This document shows, piece after piece, positions 1 to 7,658 of a stretch of 20,888 bases of DNA (position 1 is its first letter; each line of letters begins with the position of its first letter). Both the position numbers and the translations under genes were made by a program. The notes under the pieces are model-generated. The model worked only from the letters and a program-made list of their open reading frames with translations, ran no database searches and was not told the origin of the DNA. This stretch comes from Bacillota bacterium (lineage in GTDB: Bacteria; Bacillota; Clostridia; Lachnospirales; Lachnospiraceae), in assembly GCA_023387635.1 (NCBI GenBank), contig JAEWHU010000065.1, forward strand, positions 1-20,888. Direction: 5' to 3'.

Positions 1-94
1 AAAAAAAGCTGCCTGCCATAAGCAGATAGCACATGATGTGTAAATTCTTAAATTTAACCATACTTCAGTATCAATAATAACATATCTAAAAATA

Positions 95-135
95 AAAGTC
101 TAGTATTATTTTTTTTATTCTTTATAATAGACTTT
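95..135 (+). promoter_or_regulatory. Putative helD promoter with flanking inverted repeat
   Basis: A perfect TATAAT lies at 123-128, about 115 bases before the helD start. The -35 region is poor. An exact 8-base inverted repeat, AAAGTCTA at 95-102 and TAGACTTT at 128-135, brackets the promoter core: one arm sits near the -35 position and the other abuts the -10. It could be an operator or only a hairpin. The -10 is visible in the sequence; the regulatory role is inference. Confidence 0.4.
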
Positions 136-244
136 GCAGCTGATAAACAGTGGATAACGGCAATTAAAACCGACTGTATGCAAGATCATAGAAGCATTTT
201 GCACGATAGCGAAGTTAATGTGTCGCAAAAAGGAGGTTACCAAT

Positions 245-2314
245 ATGACAAACCAGACAGAGCGTCTATTAGAAGAACAATATTTAAAAAATTGTATTAG
301 TATTATTAAGAAGAATATTGACGCGTATATGAAAGATATTGAAATTATGAATGCAGACATTCAGGATATGTACGATCGATATCGACACGATGATCCAGAA
401 ATATTTACAGAATTGTCAAACACAATTACAATGAATGAAAATATGAAAACAGCACTTCATAAGAATCAACGAGCTTTGAAAAAACCCTATTTTGGACGAA
501 TTGATATTAAGGACCAAGGTCGTAGTGATGAAACGTTCTATATAGGTAAGGGAGGAGTTATGAAGGACACCACCACAATCATGGTTGTCGATTGGCGAGC
601 TCCATTAGCAAATGTTTATTATGAAAATGGACTCGGTGAATGCTCCTATATTGCACCAGATAAAGTTAAGATTACGGTTGAGTTGAAAAGGAAACGGACC
701 TATGAAATTGATGGAGAGAAGCTAATAGACTATTTTGACTCTGAAGTAGTGACCAATGATGAGCTGCTGACTAAATATCTGGCTAAGAACAAAGAAGCTG
801 TTCTAGGTGAAATCATAGCAACCATTCAAAAAGAACAGAATGATATTATACGAAAATCTCCTTATCGAAACATGATTGTACAAGGCGTTGCAGGTAGTGG
901 AAAAACCACTGTAGCAATGCACCGAATCTCTTATATCCTATATAACTATGTAGAGGATTTTAAACCAGAAGATTTCTATATCATTGGAAGTAATCGTATT
1001 CTTTTGAACTATATTACTGGTGTATTACCTGAATTGGATGTCCACGGTGTAAAGCAAATGACAATGGAGCAACTTTTTATCCGTTTACTTTATGAAGACT
1101 GGAATGAGAAAAAATATCGAGTAATTCCATGTGATAAGCAAAGCTTTCGTAAAGGAACTCTTGAATGGTTTCAAGCATTAGAGGAATTTTGTAGTCAGTT
1201 AGAAGAAGCAGTGATACCACAGGATGATATTTATTTGGATGATAAAATCCTTTATTCCGGGGAACAGATTAAAGGATATATTAAGGAAAGTAAAACATTA
1301 TCCATACAGTCAAAAATCAATGGCTTAAACCAACGTGCATTAAACAAATTGAAGAATGAGATTACAGGTAGAGAGATTAGTTATACTCCAGAGATGAAAA
1401 AACAGTTAGTGAAAGACTATACGAAACGGTTTGGAGAAAAAAAGTGGAAACGTTCCATTTACGATTTATATAGTGAGTTTCTGACAAAACAGAAAGAATT
1501 ATGGCATGATGATATAGCAATACAGGAAATGAATAATACCAAAAAGGAGTTTGATGTATATGATTTAGCTGCCTTGGCGTATTTGTATAAACGTGTGAAG
1601 GAAACAGACCCAATTCGTGAAGCACACCATATCGTAGTAGATGAAGCACAGGATTTTGGTATGATGGCATATTCGGTATTACATTATTGCATTCCAGGTT
1701 GTTCCTTTACTATTATGGGTGATGTATCTCAGAATATTCATTTTGGATATGGGCTCCATGATTGGGAAGAGTTAAAGGATTTAATTCTAACAGACCGTCT
1801 TGACAACTTCGGTATATTATCTAAGAGTTATAGAAATACCATAGAGATATCTGATTTTGCACAGAAGATTTTACAACATGGTTCATTTTCTAGTTATCCC
1901 ATTGAGCCAATTATACGACATGGAAATGAAGTATCTGTAACTGAGTGTCATGATGAGGGGGATATGTTAAACCGTTCATTTCAGATTATACAGAAGTGGC
2001 AACAGGATGGATATGATACCATTGCAGTAGTATGTAGAAATGCTGAGGAAGCAGAGAAGGTAGCAAACAATCTAGGAAAGCTTATTACCATAGAGGAAAG
2101 TGACCTAGAAAAAGCAGAGTTTAAAAAAGGAATTATGGTGCTTCCAGTAGAGTATACAAAAGGTCTGGAGTTTGATACAGTTCTAATTTACAATCCTTCA
2201 TGTAACAACTACCCAGAGGATGATGGGCACGCTAAGCTATTGTATGTAGCAGCAACAAGAGCTCTTCATGAACTATCTGTACTTCATGTTGGGGATGTAA
2301 CAAAATTAATATAG
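245..2314 (+). CDS. helD: HelD-like RNA polymerase recycling helicase (UvrD/Rep superfamily)
   Basis: This is an SF1 UvrD/Rep-type ATPase of 689 aa. HelD proteins bind RNA polymerase and use ATP to strip it from nucleic acid after stalling or termination. Residues 5-80 are strongly helical and should form the coiled coil that enters the RNA polymerase secondary channel. A HelD-typical stretch follows at about 84-130 (YFGRIDI, VVDWRAP). Walker A GVAGSGKT is at 214-221, Walker B DEAQD at 466-470, the GDVSQ motif at 492-496, KGLEFD at 639-644 and VAATR (arginine finger) at 668-672. An in-frame ATG nine codons upstream was rejected because AGGAGG at 231-236 lies inside that extension and is ideally spaced (8 bases) from the ATG at 245. 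The protein is somewhat shorter than B. subtilis HelD (about 774 aa) but all core motifs are present. It appears monocistronic, closed by the terminator at 2370-2410. Confidence 0.93.
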   Translation: MTNQTERLLEEQYLKNCISIIKKNIDAYMKDIEIMNADIQDMYDRYRHDDPEIFTELSNTITMNENMKTALHKNQRALKKPYFGRIDIKDQGRSDETFYIGKGGVMKDTTTIMVVDWRAPLANVYYENGLGECSYIAPDKVKITVELKRKRTYEIDGEKLIDYFDSEVVTNDELLTKYLAKNKEAVLGEIIATIQKEQNDIIRKSPYRNMIVQGVAGSGKTTVAMHRISYILYNYVEDFKPEDFYIIGSNRILLNYITGVLPELDVHGVKQMTMEQLFIRLLYEDWNEKKYRVIPCDKQSFRKGTLEWFQALEEFCSQLEEAVIPQDDIYLDDKILYSGEQIKGYIKESKTLSIQSKINGLNQRALNKLKNEITGREISYTPEMKKQLVKDYTKRFGEKKWKRSIYDLYSEFLTKQKELWHDDIAIQEMNNTKKEFDVYDLAALAYLYKRVKETDPIREAHHIVVDEAQDFGMMAYSVLHYCIPGCSFTIMGDVSQNIHFGYGLHDWEELKDLILTDRLDNFGILSKSYRNTIEISDFAQKILQHGSFSSYPIEPIIRHGNEVSVTECHDEGDMLNRSFQIIQKWQQDGYDTIAVVCRNAEEAEKVANNLGKLITIEESDLEKAEFKKGIMVLPVEYTKGLEFDTVLIYNPSCNNYPEDDGHAKLLYVAATRALHELSVLHVGDVTKLI

Positions 2315-2369
2315 ATAAATTCAAGTAAGACTAACAGCAAGACTACAAAGAAATACCATGCGACTGAAA

Positions 2370-2410
2370 AATACCGTATTGATTATTCTTGATTAATACG
2401 GTATTTTATA
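2370..2410 (+). terminator. Intrinsic terminator of helD
   Basis: AATACCGTATT at 2370-2380 pairs perfectly with AATACGGTATT at 2395-2405. The stem extends three more pairs inward with one G-U, and is followed by a short T-rich stretch. It ends the helD transcript 55 bases after the stop. Confidence 0.75.
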
Positions 2411-2479
2411 TAGATAATTATTTATTCAAGGCCACATATAAGAAGTTTTATATGGATGTGGAAAGGAGTGTTGTTTTAG

Positions 2480-2926
2480 ATGAATGAAAAGGAAAAGAAT
2501 AACATTTTTTTTGTTTGTTCTATTATTGAATATCTTGGTAGAAAGACAAAAAATAGAAGAGCTGATATAGTTAAATTATTAGGTAAGAAGGAAATAATGA
2601 GACAGTTAGAGTTAGCCGAAGTTAATCATAGCTTATCTATGGAGCAGATTACAGATGAGCTAATAGAAGAATTACAAATTAATGATGGTAACTTTGATTC
2701 TATTGGCAATAGCAGATACCCCGTACCAAATGTTTCAGCTATTGCAAAGAATTATCAAAGATTGATAATTAGTGAGCTAAAGGATGGAAAATTAATAGAG
2801 GATGCTTTTTATGACGTTTTTCAATCATTTATAAGTGATGAAATAACTGATTTTAATTCATCCGTTTACTACAGTAGCCCCGAATATTTAAAGATTTCTT
2901 ATAAAGAAGGGAAGTTGTTAAAATAG
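2480..2926 (+). CDS. Conserved-looking protein of unknown function, 148 aa
   Basis: I do not recognise a named family with confidence. The 148-aa protein has no signal peptide or membrane segment and should be cytosolic. It is predicted to be mostly helical, with a hydrophobic N-terminal helix (FFVCSIIEYLGRK, about 10-22), a charged region, and an acidic middle (EQITDELIEELQ) suggestive of a protein-interaction surface. The C-terminal half (FYDVFQSFISDEI) again looks helical. The ATG at 2480 has GAAAGGAG at 2461-2468. A small inverted repeat (CATATAA 2435-2441 / TTATATG 2448-2454) sits just before that site and might affect translation. The gene stands alone between the helD terminator and the hairpin at 3042-3072. 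There is no partner gene that would identify it as part of a toxin-antitoxin pair. Confidence 0.75.
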   Translation: MNEKEKNNIFFVCSIIEYLGRKTKNRRADIVKLLGKKEIMRQLELAEVNHSLSMEQITDELIEELQINDGNFDSIGNSRYPVPNVSAIAKNYQRLIISELKDGKLIEDAFYDVFQSFISDEITDFNSSVYYSSPEYLKISYKEGKLLK

Positions 2927-3311
2927 TTAAAATCCATATATAAAACTTTAAAGGATTCTAGTATAAGATTAACTGGACTATCGTATGGAAAAAATAGGAA
3001 TAAAGAAGAACTAAAATATTAGAATAATGAACCATGATTATAGCAGGGCGAACTCAAGCCCTGCTTATATTTTATTACTTGAAGAACCACCAATCATTTG
3101 GATATGGAATCAGTGGAATGGTTAGATGGATAAACACATATTATCAGAGAAATCAAATGCTTCTTTGACAGATGATGGAGTCTATGGGTTCACAAAAGGT
3201 GCTCAGTATACTGTATCTCGACAGCAATACTAAAATATGGTAAAATTAATACAAATATTTGGAATATATAACTTAAAAATAAAAAAACAAATAGAAAGTG
3301 AAACAAATCCC
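2927..3311. other. 385-base gap: hairpin plus possible decayed coding DNA
   Basis: The first half holds only AT-rich DNA and the terminator at 3042-3072. In 3071-3233 one plus-strand frame reads through as plausible protein with a single internal TAG (at about 3121-3125), ending in TAA at 3231-3233. Its last part, starting at an ATG at 3126, would be 35 residues with a GVYGFTKGAQYTVSRQQY-like end and has no ribosome site. It may be the 3' end of a lost gene. I could not assign it to a family. Confidence 0.3.
3042..3072 (+). terminator. Hairpin, probable intrinsic terminator
   Basis: AGCAGGGC at 3042-3049 and GCCCTGCT at 3058-3065 form a perfect 8-bp GC-rich stem with an 8-base loop. The following TATATTTTATT is T-rich but interrupted. 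It lies 115 bases after the 2480-2926 gene, the nearest upstream plus-strand gene. Confidence 0.6.
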
Positions 3312-4199
3312 ATGCTAAATTATATTGAATCATTTTGCAGTGAAATTCGTTTTCCAAAAGAGGCAATACAAGATCTATTACATAATTATAATGAATTAAG
3401 TAAGAAGGAAGATTGTTTAGAAACGTTTAATGAGTTAGTAGAATACTTTAAAAAGAACAATAGTAAAGATGAGTATAAGGTTATTTTTTCTAAGTTAAAT
3501 GAGATTGCTATGCTAACAGGTGTACATAACTATTCCGTTCATATGCTATACTTAATTGCTTTATCCATTCATACAAGAATATTATATGAAGAGAAGAATA
3601 TTTCAAATGAAATATATATTGATTCCATGTCAGATTTAAGAGCAAAATTAATGGAATGTAATGAACTATATGAAGTATGGGGAACGTCTGCTGGTTGGTG
3701 GGAGATTGACTTTTTTAATCTTAACTTAATTGCACTGGGTCGCCTCCAATACGAATTAATCCCATATGAAGGAGAATACACAAGGGGGACACATAGTCTA
3801 AAACAAGGTGATATGGTAATAAATATGCACATCCCATCACATGGACCTTTATTATATGAAGATTGTAAAGAGTCATTTAAAAAAGCAGCCCTTCATTTTA
3901 AAGATTATTTTAAAGAAAGACCAGTAGCGTTTGTATGTGACTCATGGCTTCTTTATCCAGAACATAGAGAGTTTTTACCAGAGAGTTCGAATATTCTAAA
4001 ATTCATGTCTTACTTTGATATTATCTCATCTGAAATAAGTGAAGAGAAGTCAGATTTATGGAGGGTATTCTATAAGGATTGGAAAAAGGAACCCATAGAT
4101 TTACCAAGGAACACATCCATACAAAGGGCATATGCAGATTGGCTTATGAAAGGTAATAACATAGGAACAGGTCTTGGAGTATTTTTTTATGAGGGCTAA
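3312..4199 (+). CDS. Acyltransferase-like protein (NAT_N / GNAT_C two-domain type)
   Basis: The product is 295 aa from the ATG at 3312. It resembles the Clostridia 'acyltransferase domain-containing' family with an N-terminal helical NAT_N (DUF5596-like) domain followed by a GNAT_C (DUF5597-like) domain. Supporting stretches are MLNYIESFCSEIRFP at the N terminus, the aromatic SAGWWEIDFFNLNLIALGRLQYE region in the centre (quoted in two parts: SAGWWEIDFFNL, IALGRLQYE), MVINMHIPSHGPL, and VCDSWLLYPEH. The substrate is unknown. The frame is open from an ATG at 3237, but that would add a 25-residue Lys/Ile-rich tail outside the domain and has no ribosome site. The start at 3312 has only a weak AAAGTG 11 bases upstream. 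This call is from remembered family features and has not been checked by a search. Confidence 0.7.
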   Translation: MLNYIESFCSEIRFPKEAIQDLLHNYNELSKKEDCLETFNELVEYFKKNNSKDEYKVIFSKLNEIAMLTGVHNYSVHMLYLIALSIHTRILYEEKNISNEIYIDSMSDLRAKLMECNELYEVWGTSAGWWEIDFFNLNLIALGRLQYELIPYEGEYTRGTHSLKQGDMVINMHIPSHGPLLYEDCKESFKKAALHFKDYFKERPVAFVCDSWLLYPEHREFLPESSNILKFMSYFDIISSEISEEKSDLWRVFYKDWKKEPIDLPRNTSIQRAYADWLMKGNNIGTGLGVFFYEG

Positions 4200-4410
4200 T
4201 TTAACTTTATAAGTAAGTCCTCCGCTTTTTAGTAAATAGTAATTTGCTAATATCCGTGTTGATTGTTTTAGCTTTGGCTGTTTGGGTTTCTTATATAACT
4301 GTTTAAAAAGGATATGCCCCATAATAGAGACAGATACTTAGTTTTGTCTTTATTATTGGGCATATTATGTATTATATTTCACAAACCCTTGCTTGTATGT
4401 AGATTATTAA
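4200..4410. other. AT-rich gap with a long hairpin
   Basis: Together with the AraC remnant that follows, this makes a 560-base stretch without an intact gene. The only clear structure is the hairpin at 4312-4365. A minus-strand reading frame crosses part of it, but it mostly overlaps the acyltransferase gene, lacks a ribosome site and resembles no family I know. Confidence 0.5.
4312..4365 (+). terminator. Long imperfect hairpin, possible terminator
   Basis: ATATGCCCCATAATAGAGAC at 4312-4331 pairs with GTCTTTATTATTGGGCATAT at 4346-4365. This gives about 20 bp with one mismatch and one G-U around a 14-base loop. There is no proper T-run after it, so it may be a processed 3' end or a repeat-derived hairpin rather than a classical terminator. 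Confidence 0.45.
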
Positions 4411-4689
4411 TATTCTGCCATATGGGGAACATAGAAATTTGCCGCAGATGCAGGGCTTAGTAAGTATTATTTTTGCCACTTATTCAAAGAGTTTACAGGT
4501 ATAACTACGGTTAAGTATATAAATATCCTACGTTGTGAGAAAGCTAAGAAAATGTTGCAAAGTGGAAATTATAGAGTGGAAGAAGTAGCATATTTATGTG
4601 GATTTGATAATTTGTCTTATTTTTCTAAAACATATAAAAAGTATATGGGTTGCTTGCCTTCCTATTCAAAAAAGGTACTTGACTTGTAG
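4411..4689 (+). pseudogene. AraC-family regulator remnant (DNA-binding domain only)
   Basis: The frame from 4435 to the TAG at 4687-4689 encodes a recognisable AraC/XylS DNA-binding domain. It contains AADAGLSKYYFCHLFKEFTG (first helix-turn-helix), a linker with LRCEKAKKMLQSG, and VEEVAYLCGFDNLSYFSKTY (second helix-turn-helix), ending in the usual FxxxYKKYMGxxPSYSKK-like tail. A TAG at 4432-4434 cuts the frame. Restoring one G in the TTGCCGC stretch at about 4439-4445 would join it to an upstream frame reading YGEHRNL, as expected before this domain. There is no ligand-binding domain and no start codon or ribosome site. It is best read as a truncated, frameshifted relic. Its position directly before a MATE exporter suggests it once regulated that gene, since AraC-MATE neighbours are common in Clostridia. 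Confidence 0.8.
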
Positions 4690-4707
4690 TGCACACAAAG
4701 ATATATG
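4679..4707 (+). promoter_or_regulatory. Putative sigma-A promoter of the MATE gene
   Basis: TTGACT at 4679-4684 and TATATG at 4702-4707 are separated by 17 bases. The -35 overlaps the last codons of the AraC remnant. A small palindrome, TAGCT-N5-AGCTA at 4721-4735, lies between it and the ribosome site. Confidence 0.45.
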
Positions 4708-4759
4708 CTGTATATATGTGTAGCTGTATAAGCTATGAATTCAGGAGGAAAAGATAAAG

Positions 4760-6088
4760 ATGAGATATTCCAACAAAGCATTAAAAATGCTTATTTTACC
4801 TTTGATTGTTGAACAGATACTAGTTATGTTAGTGGGAATGGCTGATACCATGATGATTTCATATGCAGGGGAAGCAGCTATTTCAGGCGTTGCATTAGTA
4901 GATATGGTTAATAATTTGATTATTACAATTTTATCTGCAGTTGCTACTGGTGGTGCAGTAATAATTGCCCAATATCTAGGAAGTAAAGATAAGAAAAATG
5001 CAAGCTATGCAGCAAGTCAACTACTGACAATCACAGTTATTATTTCCACTGTGATAATGGTTATATGTTTATTATTACATAGAATGATACTTAAGTTTTT
5101 ATTTGGCTCTATAGAAAATAATGTAATGGAAGCAGCTATTACTTATTTTTGGGTTTCTGCCTTGTCATTTCCGTTTCTTGGTATATATAATACATCAGCA
5201 GCATTATTTCGTTCAATGGGAAAGACAAAGACAACAATGTATGTTTCACTTTTAATGAATGTTATTAATGTAGTAGGAAACAGCATAGGCATTTTTCTAT
5301 TCCATGCAGGAGTTATAGGTGTTGCAATTCCAACCTTAATTTCACGTGCAGTTGCCTCATTTATTATGGTGTATCTTGCATTTGATATGAAGAATGAAGT
5401 ACATATCTGTTTGAAAGAAATTTTATCGTGGAACAAATCTATGATAAGAAGAATATTACATATTGCTGTTCCAAATGGAATAGAGAATGGCTTATTTATG
5501 TTAGGTAAGGTATTAGTGACCAGCATTGTGTCATTATTTGGAACTACACAGATTGCAGCCAATGGTGTGGCAAACAGTGTAGACTATATCGTTATTATCG
5601 TTGTAAATGCTATAAATATGTCTATTGTAACAATAGTAGGACAATGTGTAGGAGCAAGAGATTATGAACAGACTAGGTATTATATTAAAAAACTTATGAT
5701 TATATCCTACGTTGCAACAGGTATTTTAAATATTGTTGTACTTATATTTCTGCAGGCTATTTTAGGTTTCTTTACTTTATCACAAGAAACATATCATTTA
5801 AGTATTCTATTGATTATTATGCATAATGTACTTGCATTATTGTTACATCCCACTTCCTTTATTCTCTCTAATGGATTGCGTGCGGCAGGAGATGTTCGAT
5901 TTACCATGTATGTTGGAATTGGTTCAATGATTGTGTTCAGACTTGGGTCAGCTGTTTTATTTGGAATCATCTTTAATATGGGTGTTGTCGGGGTATGGAT
6001 AGCTATGGGAACTGATTGGTTATTCCGTTCTATTGCGTTTACCATACGATTTAGGAGTGGTAAATGGAAAGAATATCGAGCCATTTAG
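4760..6088 (+). CDS. MATE-family multidrug/cation efflux transporter
   Basis: This 442-aa integral membrane protein has about twelve hydrophobic segments in two repeated halves (about 10-200 and 235-425), the usual layout and length for MATE exporters. These export organic cations or drugs in exchange for Na+ or H+. The N-terminal MADTMMISYAGEAAISGVAL stretch (about 27-46) matches the conserved loop after the first helix in this family. A related motif, FGTTQIAANGVANSVD, marks the second half. AGGAGG at 4743-4748 gives the ATG at 4760 an 11-base spacing. The gene sits directly downstream of an AraC-type remnant, so its original control may be lost. The substrate cannot be read from sequence. 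NorM-type and DinF-type subfamilies cannot be separated here. Confidence 0.93.
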   Translation: MRYSNKALKMLILPLIVEQILVMLVGMADTMMISYAGEAAISGVALVDMVNNLIITILSAVATGGAVIIAQYLGSKDKKNASYAASQLLTITVIISTVIMVICLLLHRMILKFLFGSIENNVMEAAITYFWVSALSFPFLGIYNTSAALFRSMGKTKTTMYVSLLMNVINVVGNSIGIFLFHAGVIGVAIPTLISRAVASFIMVYLAFDMKNEVHICLKEILSWNKSMIRRILHIAVPNGIENGLFMLGKVLVTSIVSLFGTTQIAANGVANSVDYIVIIVVNAINMSIVTIVGQCVGARDYEQTRYYIKKLMIISYVATGILNIVVLIFLQAILGFFTLSQETYHLSILLIIMHNVLALLLHPTSFILSNGLRAAGDVRFTMYVGIGSMIVFRLGSAVLFGIIFNMGVVGVWIAMGTDWLFRSIAFTIRFRSGKWKEYRAI

Positions 6089-6114
6089 TATCATACTAGA
6101 AATTGATTTTCTTG

Positions 6115-6143
6115 TTGATTATAAACTCGCTTAAGTATATAAT
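6115..6143 (+). promoter_or_regulatory. Strong sigma-A-like promoter of the YdjM-like gene
   Basis: TTGATT at 6115-6120 and a perfect TATAAT at 6138-6143 are separated by exactly 17 bases. This predicts a leader of roughly 110 bases before the ATG at 6261 and suggests independent transcription from the MATE gene. Confidence 0.65.
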
Positions 6144-6260
6144 AGTACAGGTGTTCGTATGGGAGTTTTTAAATTTGCATCTGTTTAGATTAAGGCTGCA
6201 AGTTTAGAATGGAAAGATAATATATTTATAGGGAAGTCATGCTGTGAAAGGAGTTTCTAT

Positions 6261-6944
6261 ATGATGCGGAAAACTCATAAAACAGGAGGAGTTCTAGTTG
6301 GGGTTGTAGCAAGTGACATGTTTCTTCAGAGAAATGTTATAATAACTTGCATATGTGTTATAGTATTAATTAACGGTTCAATACTTGGTAGTTTATTACC
6401 AGATATTGATAAGAAAGAAAGCACTATAGGGAGAAAGCTTTGGTTTATCTCTTGGCCAATCTATTTTTTTCGTTTAATTATTAAATTATTTTCAATAATT
6501 AGCCCGAGAATGTTTCGATCCTTTTTTAATAAAGTACATAAAAATACTGGTCATAGATATCTAGCACACTCACTGATTACATGGGCGATTATATCATTCT
6601 GGTTTATATGGGGATGTTTCACTTTAGGCAATTATATATCATCTATGTTTAGAGTAGATTTTTACATTAATTCAATTGATATACATGAAGTTATAAAAAA
6701 GGTACTGTATGCATTTTCTCTAGGCACTTCTATTGGAATGTTAAGTCATATTGTATTAGATTTATTAACGAAGGAAGGAATTGCTATATTTGCCCCAATA
6801 TATGATAAAAGATTTAAACTCCCATTTCATATTCCAACCAATGGATTCAGAGAAAAAATCATACGTAATATTATGGTAATCCTAATTCCAATTGTTGGTT
6901 ATATAATTCTTTATCCTTATGTGATAGCTATTTTAAAATACTAG
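6261..6944 (+). CDS. YdjM-like membrane-bound metal-dependent hydrolase (DUF457 family)
   Basis: The 227-aa protein has about five hydrophobic segments and matches the YdjM/YvsG-type 'inner membrane metal-dependent hydrolase' family (PF04307). Conserved polar residues are all present: H6 near the N terminus, LLPDID at 45-50, HRYLAHS at 98-104 (H98, H103) and SHIVLD at 162-167 (H163, D167). They are spaced as putative metal ligands at the membrane. The biological substrate of the family is not established. In E. coli ydjM is an SOS gene, but no LexA box is evident here. AAAGGAG at 6246-6252 supports the ATG at 6261; a second ATG follows at once at 6264. It has its own promoter (6115-6143) and the terminator at 7069-7113. 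Confidence 0.85.
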   Translation: MMRKTHKTGGVLVGVVASDMFLQRNVIITCICVIVLINGSILGSLLPDIDKKESTIGRKLWFISWPIYFFRLIIKLFSIISPRMFRSFFNKVHKNTGHRYLAHSLITWAIISFWFIWGCFTLGNYISSMFRVDFYINSIDIHEVIKKVLYAFSLGTSIGMLSHIVLDLLTKEGIAIFAPIYDKRFKLPFHIPTNGFREKIIRNIMVILIPIVGYIILYPYVIAILKY

Positions 6945-7192
6945 GATAAAATGCATGTAGTAGGATGTATATATAGTTTCTGATTATCAATATCTAAAGA
7001 AAACAGTATCTGTAGTAGATTATTTTTTATCGAAAGATTTTGAAAAAATCTCACAATAATAGCATTTGAAACCTCGATTCTTCCATAGTATATGGTTGAA
7101 CGAGGTTTTTTTGCGGAGAAGTATTAACATTTCCTAAATATATATAATTTTGAATCTAGATATAATAATTGGTAATATGTGTAATTATTATC
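6945..7192. other. Intergenic gap between YdjM-like gene and blaI promoter
   Basis: The 347 bases between the two genes hold no ORF. They contain a small hairpin (AGATTTT 7035-7041 / AAAATCT 7045-7051), the terminator at 7069-7113, a 9-base inverted repeat (ATAATAATT 7162-7170 / AATTATTAT 7183-7191) ending one base before the blaI -35, and then the promoter/operator region listed separately. Confidence 0.6.
7069..7113 (+). terminator. Intrinsic terminator of the YdjM-like gene
   Basis: AAACCTCG at 7069-7076 pairs with CGAGGTTT at 7101-7108. The stem extends inward with TTC/GAA after a one-base bulge and is followed by a T-run to 7112. Confidence 0.85.
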
Positions 7193-7238
7193 TTGACATT
7201 TTGGTTTACTGTGATAAACTTGGTTTATAGCAATAAAC
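7193..7238 (+). promoter_or_regulatory. blaI promoter overlapped by two tandem BlaI-type operator dyads
   Basis: A perfect TTGACA is at 7193-7198 and a -10-like TAAACT at 7215-7220, 16 bases apart. Two dyads of the form GTTTA-N6-TAAAC lie at 7204-7219 and 7223-7238. The first covers the spacer and -10 and the second the expected transcription start. Their centres are 19 bases apart, about two helical turns, so dimers could bind side by side on one face. BlaI/MecI/CopY repressors bind such short dyads at their own promoters. The identity of the repressor is inferred from the gene immediately downstream. Confidence 0.75.
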
Positions 7239-7291
7239 TTTATTTCTATAAATTAGTTATATAATTAAATAATATATTAAGGAGTAAATAT

Positions 7292-7648
7292 ATGGAGTTT
7301 AAATTAGCAGATGGAGAGTACAAATTTACAAACATTGTGTGGGAAAATGAACCGATTAATTCAACTGCTCTTGTGAAATTATCCCTTGAACAGCTTGGGT
7401 GGAAAAAGGCAACGACTTATACTGTATTAAGAAAACTATGTGAAAAAGGGATATTACAGAATAAAAATGCGGTAGTGACTTCTATTGTAAAAAAAGAACA
7501 GGTACAGAAATATGAGAGTGAAACACTTTTGGAAAAGAATTTTGGAAATTCCTTACCAGCATTTTTAGCAGCCTTTTTACAGGATAAGAAATTAACAAAG
7601 CAAGAAGCGGAAGAAATTCAGAAGATGATAGAAAAAGCGAGCCGCTAG
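7292..7648 (+). CDS. blaI: BlaI/MecI/CopY-family transcriptional repressor
   Basis: This 118-aa winged-helix repressor would bind DNA as a dimer. The recognition region SLEQLGWKKATTYTVLRKL (31-49) followed by CEKGIL is the family signature. The C-terminal half (about 75-118) is the dimerisation helix bundle. In S. aureus BlaI/MecI the cognate protease pathway cuts an Asn-Phe bond in the segment FVLNFAKNEEL. The equivalent segment here reads FLAAFLQDKKL (91-101), so the bond would be Ala94-Phe95 (by-eye alignment from memory). AAGGAG at 7279-7284 is spaced 7 bases from the ATG. The next gene begins 10 bases after the stop, and its AGGAGG overlaps this stop codon, so the two form an operon. Autoregulation is likely through the dyads at 7204-7238. 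Confidence 0.92.
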   Translation: MEFKLADGEYKFTNIVWENEPINSTALVKLSLEQLGWKKATTYTVLRKLCEKGILQNKNAVVTSIVKKEQVQKYESETLLEKNFGNSLPAFLAAFLQDKKLTKQEAEEIQKMIEKASR

Positions 7649-7658
7649 GAGGTGCTTA

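Noticed and set aside
1..32. Hairpin with a run of T on the minus strand at the window edge
   Set aside because: It would terminate a minus-strand transcript, but no minus-strand gene lies to its right. The stem has an internal mismatch and the sequence to the left is not visible.
115..360. Minus-strand ORF of 81 codons with a hydrophobic N-terminal half
   Set aside because: It overlaps the promoter and start of helD on the opposite strand, and its hydrophobicity comes from AT-rich antisense sequence.
3237..3311. Longer N terminus of the acyltransferase-like gene
   Set aside because: No ribosome site and a 25-residue Lys/Ile-rich extension before the domain. Internal ATG at 3312 preferred, though not proven.
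4101..4322. Minus-strand ORF of 73 codons across the acyltransferase 3' end
   Set aside because: No ribosome site, no family resemblance, and half of it is antisense to a real gene.
5143..5562. Minus-strand ORF of 139 codons opposite the MATE gene
   Set aside because: It is a shadow of the well-supported transporter reading frame.
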